In this document: one piece after another, positions 1 to 4,889 of the stretch
Layout: each line of letters begins with the position of its first letter
How positions within the stretch are numbered: position 1 is the first letter of the stretch
From: Thermodesulfobacteriota bacterium
GTDB lineage: Bacteria > Desulfobacterota > Thermodesulfobacteria > Thermodesulfobacteriales > Thermodesulfatatoraceae
DNA: 8,054 nt
Direction: 5' to 3'
NCBI GenBank assembly: GCA_013154385.1
Contig: JAADCO010000109.1
Span: 1 to 8,054, forward strand
The notes under the pieces: model-generated
Told to the model about the DNA's origin: nothing
Databases searched by the model: none
The model's input: only the letters and a program-made list of their open reading frames with translations
Position numbers and translations under genes: made by a program

Positions 1-1877
1 GCGTTGTCGAAGAGGTTGAGGAAGACCCGCTTCATTTGCTCCCGGTCGAGGGAAAGCGGCGGAATGCCTGCGTTTTCAAGCACGAAATCAATTCCGGGAT
101 GCCCCTCCCGATAGAGATCCATCACCTCGCGGATCACGTGGTCGAGATCGGTCTTCTCGAGCTTGAGCGCCGGCAGGCGCGCAAAGGCGGAAAACTCGTT
201 GACCAGGTGCTTCAGTTCCTCGACCTGCTTTTCGATGGTGGTGGTGCAACGTTCAAGGATTTGCCGGTTGTCGTCGTCCAGCACGTCCACCAGGCGGCGT
301 CTCAGGCGCTGGGCGGAGAGCTGGATGGGGGTGAGGGGGTTTTTGACCTCGTGGGCGATGCGGCGCGCCACCTCCCGCCAGGCGGCCAGGCGCTGGATGC
401 GTTCCTTCTCGGTGATGTCCTCAAAGAGGCAGAGATAACCGAGGGAGCGGCCGTCTTCGGTCTCGAGCAGGGTGACGGTGACGGCGAGGATGATTCGCTG
501 GCCGCGGATCTCGGCGCTCACCGGTTGCTGAAGGAGGCGTCGGGGCTCCTTCTTCACGGCGGTGAGCATCTCCTGGGCGGTTTCGCGGTAGCCCTCGGGC
601 AGGACCTCTTCGAGGGGACGGCCCACGAGGCGCTGGGGATGCGCCCCGAAGAGCCTGGCCGCCACCCGGTTGATGAAGGTGATGCGTCCGAATTCGTCAA
701 GGGCCACCACCCCGGCGGTGATGTTGGCCAGGACGGTTTCCAGGTACCAGGTGCGGCGCTTGAGCTCGGTGGTGGTCTCTTCTACCTTCTCGCGATAGGC
801 CTTGAGTTCTTCGGTCATGCGGCGAAAGGCCTTGACCAGACGGCCCACCTCGTCCGGGCCCTCCGGCGGGAGCTCCACGTCGAAGTTCCCCGAGGCGATC
901 TGGCTGGTGGCCTCGGCCAGGGCGTGGACGGGCTCGGTGAGGCGCCGGGCAAAGCGCATGCCGAACCACAGGGCGACGAAGATGGTGAGCAGGGTCACCA
1001 GGAGGAGGACGAGGAGGAGGGAGGACTTGAGCGGGTCCTTGAAGAACTTGAGCTGCTGGTAGGTCTCCAGGCCCTTTCCCACCTCGCTGATGAGCTTTTC
1101 GAGGCTCGGATCGAGGAAGACCCCCGTGGCCACGGCCACGGTCTGCCCGCGATAGGGGCCGGGGATGAAGACCCGCAGGAGGACCTTGTCCTTGAACTTG
1201 CTGATCTCGCTGACGGCCTCTCCCTCTTCGAAGACTTTTTTGAGGATGGAGGGCGGCACCCCCAGCCGGATGTCCGGTTTGTGACGATAGGCCCCCTTGA
1301 GCAGGCGGCCCGAGGGGGCGTAGACCTCGAGGGTGTCGAGCCCCAGGCGCTTGCGCCATTCCTTGACGCGCTTGGAGCGCAATTTCTTGGTCTTCTTCAG
1401 ATAGCGCTTGATGAACTCGTCGGCCTTGCCCGCAAGCTCTCTTTCTTTCTCCTGGTAGATGGAGCGGGCTTCAAGGAGGGCTTCCTCCAGGCTGCGGTCG
1501 AGGTTGCTGCTGAACCAGAACTCAAGGCTCGTCTCGATGAACTTGAAGGAGACGAGGAAGAGGAAGATGGTGGGCACCAGGGCCAGGAAGAGGAAGGCCA
1601 CGGTGAGACGCGTGCGCAATCGTTCGGCCATGCGCCCGCGCTTTCGGTCGAAGAAGAGCTTGAGCACGTTCCGGATGACGAGATAGGCCACCACCAGGAG
1701 GAGGACGGCGTTGACCTGGAGGAGGACGTAGGCCAGGAGGTTGGCCTCTCCGCGCGGAATTTCCTTGAAGGCCTTGATCTCGATGAAGGTGAGGATACCG
1801 AGCAGAAGACCGGCAACGATGATGATGATGAATTCCCGCCGTCTTTTGCGGCGCTCTTGCTTCGGATCAGGATGCAT
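1..1877 (-). CDS. NtrY-like membrane sensor histidine kinase (C-terminus cut by window edge)
   Basis: This is a two-component sensor kinase that autophosphorylates on a histidine and passes the phosphate to a response regulator, expected to be NtrX-like. It reads MHPDPKQERRKRRR at the N-terminus, and 625 codons are visible. There are membrane segments at about residues 15-34, 48-68, 91-112 and 282-304. The first two form a hairpin, and a loop of about 170 residues between the third and fourth should be the extracytoplasmic sensor. A HAMP linker follows (about 305-365), then a PAS domain (about 375-480, ending LFEDITEKERIQ), then a HisKA box RRIAHEVKNPLTPIQ with His509. The window ends inside the ATPase N-box (NLFDNA). 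Four membrane segments with HAMP-PAS-HisKA is the NtrY layout rather than that of soluble NtrB. The start is fixed by an in-frame stop, belonging to the upstream gene, three bases before the ATG. There is little spacing for a Shine-Dalgarno, so translational coupling is likely. The stimulus is unknown. NtrY-type is quite sure; nitrogen control is not. Confidence 0.93.
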   Translation of the reverse strand, partial: MHPDPKQERRKRRREFIIIIVAGLLLGILTFIEIKAFKEIPRGEANLLAYVLLQVNAVLLLVVAYLVIRNVLKLFFDRKRGRMAERLRTRLTVAFLFLALVPTIFLFLVSFKFIETSLEFWFSSNLDRSLEEALLEARSIYQEKERELAGKADEFIKRYLKKTKKLRSKRVKEWRKRLGLDTLEVYAPSGRLLKGAYRHKPDIRLGVPPSILKKVFEEGEAVSEISKFKDKVLLRVFIPGPYRGQTVAVATGVFLDPSLEKLISEVGKGLETYQQLKFFKDPLKSSLLLVLLLVTLLTIFVALWFGMRFARRLTEPVHALAEATSQIASGNFDVELPPEGPDEVGRLVKAFRRMTEELKAYREKVEETTTELKRRTWYLETVLANITAGVVALDEFGRITFINRVAARLFGAHPQRLVGRPLEEVLPEGYRETAQEMLTAVKKEPRRLLQQPVSAEIRGQRIILAVTVTLLETEDGRSLGYLCLFEDITEKERIQRLAAWREVARRIAHEVKNPLTPIQLSAQRLRRRLVDVLDDDNRQILERCTTTIEKQVEELKHLVNEFSAFARLPALKLEKTDLDHVIREVMDLYREGHPGIDFVLENAGIPPLSLDREQMKRVFLNLFDN

Positions 1878-1880
1878 GCC

Positions 1881-2432
1881 TTAAAGCTTGAAGCGAATAG
1901 ATGCCCAATCTGATTCTATCTTACCGCTTCGGAAGACGAAACGTAACACTCGAGAGGGGAGCCCGGGGGTGATGGTCTGGACGAGGATGCAGCGCACCAT
2001 GAGGCGGTAGGTCTTGCCCGGCCTCAAGCGGTGCAGGGGCAAGAGGGGTAGGGCGCGGAGGTTTCCGGCCATTTCCATGGCTTCCTCAAGGGAGGTGGCC
2101 TGTCGGGGGAGCTCGGGCAACCCCACGAACTGAACGAAGTAGAGCTTCTTCACGGAATCGTAGTAGATCTCCCGCACTATCTGATGGCGGAGGATCTCCT
2201 TGTCGCGGCGCAGGGTGCGCAGTTCGAGGATGCGGATCTCGAAGATCACCTTGAGCGGCACCCCGTGCCGCAGGGCCTCGTCGAGCTGGGCAAAGGGCAC
2301 GTCGGTCAGGCGCCAGGAGGCCACGAGATAGCCCTTTTCTCCGCCCACGGAGAGATCCACGATCTCGAGGGCCCAGGCGCAGGGAACGAAGAGGAAAAGG
2401 GCCACTACGAAAAGAAGAAGACTTCTTTTCAC
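1881..2432 (-). CDS. DUF4390 family exported protein
   Basis: This is a 183-residue protein of unknown function. Its N-terminus, VKRSLLLFVVALFLFVPCAW, has two basic residues, a hydrophobic core and a probable cleavage site after ALA-like residues near position 21 (WAL-E). It should therefore be exported, or anchored at the outer face of the inner membrane. The mature part reads as a beta-rich domain with alternating hydrophobic strands, such as LKVIFEIRILELR, KLYFVQFVGL and KTYRLMVRCILVQTI, which fits my recollection of DUF4390. I chose a GTG start at 2432 because AAGGAG (2443-2438) lies five bases upstream and a signal peptide begins there. The open frame extends much further upstream, but only as a shadow of the nitroreductase. 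GTG overlaps the nitroreductase TGA by four bases (GTGA). The kinase gene starts three bases after this stop. From general knowledge, DUF4390 genes often lie directly before ntrY/ntrX in other proteobacteria, which suggests an accessory role for the sensor. Confidence 0.85.
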   Translation of the reverse strand: MKRSLLLFVVALFLFVPCAWALEIVDLSVGGEKGYLVASWRLTDVPFAQLDEALRHGVPLKVIFEIRILELRTLRRDKEILRHQIVREIYYDSVKKLYFVQFVGLPELPRQATSLEEAMEMAGNLRALPLLPLHRLRPGKTYRLMVRCILVQTITPGLPSRVLRFVFRSGKIESDWASIRFKL

Positions 2433-2956
2433 CAGTACTCCTTCAGGATGACCTCTTCGAGTGGTTTGCGCGAAGAAGTCTGCCGGCGGTGCTTGGGATG
2501 GCCCAGGGCCACCACGGCCATGAGCTCCAGGTTTTCCGGAAGCCCCAGAACCTCCCTCACGGCGTCGGCGTTCTTGAGGATCTCTCCCAGCCAGACGGCG
2601 CCAAGCCCCAGGGCGTGGGCGGCAAGCAGCATATTTTGGATACAGGCCCCCATGGCTTGATGGTCCTTGACTTCGTGGTACATGGCGTCTCGATCCACGA
2701 AGACGGCGATGACCACCGGAGCGCGGCGGATGATCTCTCCGTAGCGGGTGAGTTTGGCCAGGGCCTCGCGTTTCTCTTCGTCCTGCACGATGACGAAGCG
2801 CCAGGGCTGGTTGTTGAGCCCCGAAGGGGCCCAGGTGCCCGCGCGGATGATCTCGTAGACCAGCTCTCGTGGGACGGGTTCCGGGGTGTAGTCTCTGACA
2901 CTGCGCCGGCTGTAGATGGCCTCCAGAACCGGATTGTCCGAACGAGGGCGATCCAT
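2429..2956 (-). CDS. Nitroreductase family FMN-dependent oxidoreductase
   Basis: This is a 175-residue soluble flavoprotein of the nitroreductase fold, which uses NAD(P)H to reduce an unidentified substrate (nitroaromatics, quinones or other). Family marks are the N-terminal FMN-phosphate motif SRRSVRDYTPEPV (16-28), the WAPSGLNNQPWRF block (42-54), a central helix GACIQNMLLAAHALGLGAVW (103-122) and the C-terminal GHPKHRRQTSSRKPLEEVI segment (152-170), where family members usually have GYP followed by basic residues and KPLEE. The length is at the short end of the family, as in the single-domain homodimeric type, and nothing appears truncated. The ATG at 2956 shares one base with the TGA of the preceding oxidoreductase gene (TGATG). 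Upstream there is only a distant GGGGG run, so translation probably depends on coupling. Its gene end overlaps the DUF4390 start. The substrate cannot be read from sequence. Cytoplasmic. Confidence 0.93.
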   Translation of the reverse strand: MDRPRSDNPVLEAIYSRRSVRDYTPEPVPRELVYEIIRAGTWAPSGLNNQPWRFVIVQDEEKREALAKLTRYGEIIRRAPVVIAVFVDRDAMYHEVKDHQAMGACIQNMLLAAHALGLGAVWLGEILKNADAVREVLGLPENLELMAVVALGHPKHRRQTSSRKPLEEVILKEYW

Positions 2957-3618
2957 CAGGTCTGTTTCCCCCTTTCCTGAACTTTACGGCGAATTTCAGC
3001 CAGCAGTTCCCGATTGTCAAGATAGGAGAGGAGACCATCCTCCCCGCGCAGGCGCTTGGCGAGCCCCACGGAGAGGAGACCCACGTTGATGGCGTCCATC
3101 ACCGCGCGGTCGTCGGTCAGGGCCTTGTCCGCCAGGCGAGAATAGGCGTGGGCCCAGGGAGGGACGATGGCCCCCATGGCGTTGAGCGCCGTCAGGAGAT
3201 AGCCTCCGGCCAGGGTCAGCCCGGCGTCGGCGCCCACGGTGATGACGCCCACGACCTTGCCCTCCATGTAGGAGGGTTCCCCGTAGGCCACCATGTTTTC
3301 GAGGCAGGTGAGGCGGTCAATGAGGTTCTTCAAGAGGCCCGACGGGGCGTACCAGTAGACCGGCGTGGCGAAGATGATCACGTCGGCTTCCCGCACCTTG
3401 ATGAGGAGCTCCTTGCCGAAGTCGTCGAAGATGCAAGGGAAACGGCAGTTTGGGTCTTCGTCCTGGATGCAACCCTGACAGGGCTTGATCTCGCCTTCGT
3501 AGACGCTGCGCGCTTCGACCTCCGCCCCTTCTCTCCGGGCGGCTTCGAGAGCGCAGTGGAGGAGCTGGGCGCTGCCACCGAAGGGACGGGGAGAACCGAG
3601 GATGCCGAGGACTTTCAT
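2956..3618 (-). CDS. Flavodoxin-fold NAD(P)H-dependent oxidoreductase with a four-cysteine cluster
   Basis: This 220-residue protein belongs to the NADPH-dependent FMN reductase / iron-sulfur flavoprotein superfamily. MKVLGILGSPRPFGGSAQLL is the first strand plus the FMN-phosphate loop (GSPRPFGGS, 8-16). ADVIIFATPVYWYAPSG (about 84-100) is the flavin ring-binding strand and loop, followed by LLKNLIDRL, where the family has its conserved helix. Between them lies PCQGCIQDEDPNCRFPC, giving Cys47, Cys50, Cys58 and Cys62. Iron-sulfur flavoproteins carry a compact four-cysteine 4Fe-4S motif at the same place, but their spacing (C-x2-C-x2-C) differs from this C-x2-C-x7-C-x3-C, so a cluster is possible but unproved. 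ATG at 3618 overlaps the spermidine synthase stop (ATGA), and AGGAGGT (3634-3628) lies nine bases upstream inside that gene. The open frame continues upstream of this ATG, but there it is only a shadow. The likely role is electron transfer or reduction of a small molecule in the cytoplasm. Confidence 0.92.
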   Translation of the reverse strand: MKVLGILGSPRPFGGSAQLLHCALEAARREGAEVEARSVYEGEIKPCQGCIQDEDPNCRFPCIFDDFGKELLIKVREADVIIFATPVYWYAPSGLLKNLIDRLTCLENMVAYGEPSYMEGKVVGVITVGADAGLTLAGGYLLTALNAMGAIVPPWAHAYSRLADKALTDDRAVMDAINVGLLSVGLAKRLRGEDGLLSYLDNRELLAEIRRKVQERGKQT

Positions 3619-4514
3619 TTCTTGAGGACCTCCTGCCAGAACTTGGGCACGGCGAAAGAGGCTCGATGGACCGCGTGGGTGTAGTACTTGGTGTCTTCGA
3701 GCTCCTGGCGCTTGGGTTCTTCGGGATCTTTCCCGGGATAACGCATGATGTAGGCGTTGTCCCCGCCGAAGGAGGGGATGTCCGCGCGATAGCAAAAGAC
3801 CTCGTCGGCTCCGTAGACCCGCGCGAAGGTCTGATAGGTCCAGTCGAGCACGTTTTTCATGGTGAAGGGGGTGGCTGCCTGCTGCACGATGATGCCGTCG
3901 GGGGCAAGCTCCTTCAGGAGATGGTGGAAGTCGTCGCTGAAGAGGGAGTGGGAGAGTTCGAGGATGTATTCCCCGGAGGGGATGTCGGGATCGGTGGAGT
4001 CTATGATCACCAGGTCGAAGGTCTCCCGGTGCTCGTGGACCATCTTTTCCACCAGCTTGTAGGCGTCGGTGATGAGCACCTCAAGGCGCGAGTCGTCTGC
4101 CGGAAGGAGTTCGGGAAAGTACTTCTTCACCACTTCGGGGACGCGGGGATCTATGTCCGCGATGATGACCTTTTCGATGTCGGGGTACTTGAGGAGCTCC
4201 CGCGCGGCGCCGAAATCGCCCCCGCCGCAGATGAGGACCTTCTTGATGGCCCCGGGGGCCCGGCTCTGGACGGGCACGTGGACCAGGGCCTCGTGGTAGA
4301 TGAACTCGTCCCTCGTGGTGAACTGAAGGGTCCCGTTCAGGAAGAGGATGCGCCCCCAGAACTCGTGGTCCATGACGTAGAGGGTTTGGGGACCTCCTTC
4401 GGAGTAGATGATGTTTCCGTGGTAGATGTAGAAGAAGTCGCGCTGGATGGGTTCCCCTAAGATGAGCTTGATGCCCTCCCCTTCGGTGGGAAGGGAGTCC
4501 TCCATGATGGTCAT
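3615..4514 (-). CDS. speE: Spermidine synthase-like aminopropyltransferase
   Basis: This 299-residue protein should transfer an aminopropyl group from decarboxylated S-adenosylmethionine to an amine acceptor, in the cytoplasm. The family pattern is clear: LNGTLQFTTRDEFIYHEALV (59-78) matches the LDGxxQxTxxDEFxYHE block, GGGDFGAARELLKY (97-110) is the nucleotide-binding loop, ADIDP (119-123) carries the acidic ribose contact, LITDAY (147-152) the adenine contact, and DSTDP (172-176) the catalytic acidic segment. After DSTDP the usual GPAxxLF is replaced by DIPSGEYILELSHSLF, a longer and different loop. The late PxYPxGxW-like segment reads PSFGGDNAY. Both regions help form the amine pocket, so the acceptor may not be putrescine. 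The start is ATG 4514, seven bases after AGGAGGAG (4529-4522). An ATG at 4505 is the alternative, but its spacing is too long. It is the first gene of the minus-strand operon, and no speD gene is nearby. Confidence 0.92.
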   Translation of the reverse strand: MTIMEDSLPTEGEGIKLILGEPIQRDFFYIYHGNIIYSEGGPQTLYVMDHEFWGRILFLNGTLQFTTRDEFIYHEALVHVPVQSRAPGAIKKVLICGGGDFGAARELLKYPDIEKVIIADIDPRVPEVVKKYFPELLPADDSRLEVLITDAYKLVEKMVHEHRETFDLVIIDSTDPDIPSGEYILELSHSLFSDDFHHLLKELAPDGIIVQQAATPFTMKNVLDWTYQTFARVYGADEVFCYRADIPSFGGDNAYIMRYPGKDPEEPKRQELEDTKYYTHAVHRASFAVPKFWQEVLKK

Positions 4515-4521
4515 GATGAAA

Positions 4522-4529
4522 CTCCTCCT
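4522..4529 (-). promoter_or_regulatory. Ribosome binding site of the speE-like gene
   Basis: On the minus strand AGGAGGAG lies seven bases before the ATG at 4514. It decides this start over the open frame that extends upstream to about 4736 and over the second ATG at 4505. The last base of a perfect 6+6 inverted repeat (4530-4543) touches it, so a hairpin there could affect ribosome access. Confidence 0.85.
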
Positions 4530-4543
4530 GGCAAGTGCTTGCC
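4530..4543. repeat. Perfect inverted repeat next to the speE ribosome binding site
   Basis: GGCAAGTGCTTGCC has 6-base arms around a 2-base centre. It directly abuts the minus-strand ribosome binding site and lies in the presumed 5' leader of the minus-strand operon. It shares the CAAG...CTTG core with a second palindrome at 4547-4557. It may be an operator half of a pair or a weak RNA hairpin. The repeat is seen directly; the function is inferred. Confidence 0.6.
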
Positions 4544-4546
4544 CGT

Positions 4547-4557
4547 CAAGGTCCTTG
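4547..4557. repeat. Perfect inverted repeat over the candidate minus-strand -10 region
   Basis: CAAGGTCCTTG has 5-base arms and a single central base. It overlaps the candidate -10 hexamer (4560-4555) of the minus-strand operon, where a repressor would be well placed. Its centre is about 15-16 bases from that of the similar palindrome at 4530-4543. Confidence 0.55.
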
Positions 4558-4583
4558 CTAGGATAGCCCAAGGCATGGGTCAA
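4555..4583 (-). promoter_or_regulatory. Candidate sigma-70-type promoter of the minus-strand operon
   Basis: On the minus strand a -35 TTGACC (4583-4578) is followed after 17 bases by TAGCAA (4560-4555), a poor -10 that matches three of six consensus positions. Transcription would start about 35 bases before the speE ATG. The near-perfect -35, correct spacing and position in the divergent gap support it; the weak -10 keeps confidence low. A palindrome covers the -10. Confidence 0.4.
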
Positions 4584-4650
4584 GAAAAGTCTCGCCGAGA
4601 TTTTTCCTCTCTGAAGGGGTTTTGAGGGCCGAATTGGGCGAAATTTCCCT

Positions 4651-4679
4651 TTGACAAGCCGGGGGACCTTCTCTAAGGT
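4651..4679 (+). promoter_or_regulatory. Candidate sigma-70-type promoter upstream of sat
   Basis: A perfect consensus -35 TTGACA (4651-4656) is followed after exactly 17 bases by TAAGGT (4674-4679), a weak -10. If used, it would give the sat transcript a leader of about 200 bases that contains the inverted repeats at 4751-4784. The weak -10 sits inside a 6-base-arm inverted repeat (4665-4680). A second candidate lies nearer the gene (TATAAA at 4830-4835). Confidence 0.4.
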
Positions 4680-4680
4680 C
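4665..4680. repeat. Inverted repeat covering the candidate sat -10
   Basis: GACCTT and AAGGTC pair perfectly across a CTCT centre. The repeat covers the 3' half of the spacer and the -10 of the TTGACA promoter candidate, a classic place for a repressor. GACCTT recurs at 4855-4860, close to the sat ribosome binding site. The repeat is certain; an operator role is inferred. Confidence 0.5.
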
Positions 4681-4750
4681 AGGAGATGATCGGTCTCGGA
4701 GGTCTTAAGGAAATACAAGCAAGAAATCAAGGCCATCTTCCCAAAGGAAT

Positions 4751-4784
4751 GGCGATAATCGCCTCAAAAATCGCTGTTTTTTGA
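4751..4784. repeat. Two adjacent perfect inverted repeats in the sat upstream region
   Basis: GGCGATAATCGCC (4751-4763) has 6-base arms around one A. It is immediately followed by TCAAAAA (4764-4770) and TTTTTGA (4778-4784), which pair across a seven-base loop. GCGAT at 4752-4756 can also pair with the ATCGC at 4770-4774, so two exclusive RNA folds are possible. This could be an operator pair, a leader hairpin or chance AT-rich symmetry. I do not recognise it as a known riboswitch or as a Rex- or HcpR-type site. Confidence 0.5.
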
Positions 4785-4829
4785 ACTATAGAGCGCAGAA
4801 CCGCGTTTTTAATTTCGGGGTTTTGGGTT

Positions 4830-4835
4830 TATAAA
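4830..4835 (+). promoter_or_regulatory. Alternative proximal -10 element for sat
   Basis: TATAAA matches five of six -10 positions and would start transcription about 48 bases before the sat ATG. The hexamer 17 bases upstream (TTTTAA, 4807-4812) is a poor -35. It would need an activator, or the distal promoter at 4651-4679 is the main one. The surrounding 4765-4840 stretch is markedly richer in A and T than the flanking genes. Confidence 0.35.
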
Positions 4836-4876
4836 GGCTTTTGGTCCAAGGAGCGACCTTAGCGAATCAAAACTAT

Positions 4877-4885
4877 AAGGAGGTG
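4877..4885 (+). promoter_or_regulatory. Strong ribosome binding site of sat
   Basis: AAGGAGGTG is a near-complete complement to the 16S rRNA 3' end, placed four bases (six from the GGAGG core) before the sat ATG at 4890. It fixes the start and is stronger than most other ribosome binding sites in the window, fitting a highly expressed gene. Confidence 0.9.
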
Positions 4886-4889
4886 TCCG

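Larger units (their letters stand above)
4515..4889. other. Divergent intergenic region between the speE-like operon and sat
   Basis: These 375 bases have no convincing gene. The region holds candidate promoters facing both ways (4583-4555 on the minus strand; 4651-4679 and 4830-4835 on the plus strand), five short perfect inverted repeats (4530-4543, 4547-4557, 4665-4680, 4751-4763, 4764-4784), and a ribosome binding site at each end. The right third, from about 4765 to 4840, is AT-rich. No tRNA, known riboswitch or terminator with a long stem was found. The reading frame that continues upstream from speE to about 4736 has no family match or ribosome binding site and is judged non-coding. 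Confidence 0.7.

Noticed and set aside
963..1040. GAGGA/GAAGA-rich stretch resembling a simple repeat
   Set aside because: It encodes the Leu/Val-rich fourth membrane segment of the kinase on the minus strand, where CTC and CTT codons create the pattern.
36..1913. Plus-strand open frame of 625 codons opposite the kinase
   Set aside because: It is the antisense of the NtrY-like gene. Its translation is a low-complexity Glu/Gly/Leu/Asp mixture with no family motif, while the minus frame gives a full sensor kinase.
2433..3038. Possible upstream extension of the DUF4390 frame
   Set aside because: The region is the nitroreductase gene in another frame. A signal peptide and AAGGAG mark the GTG at 2432.
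3619..3795. Possible upstream extension of the flavodoxin-fold oxidoreductase frame
   Set aside because: It overlaps the conserved C-terminus of the speE-like gene, and the Rossmann-like start MKVLGILGSPR begins at 3618 with AGGAGGT upstream.
3666..4460. Plus-strand open frame opposite the speE-like gene
   Set aside because: It is a shadow rich in Gly, Val, Asp and Glu. The minus strand carries the conserved aminopropyltransferase motifs.
4515..4736. Possible 74-residue N-terminal extension of the speE-like protein
   Set aside because: The extension has no family match, crosses the candidate promoter and palindromes, and a good Shine-Dalgarno is correctly spaced for the ATG at 4514.
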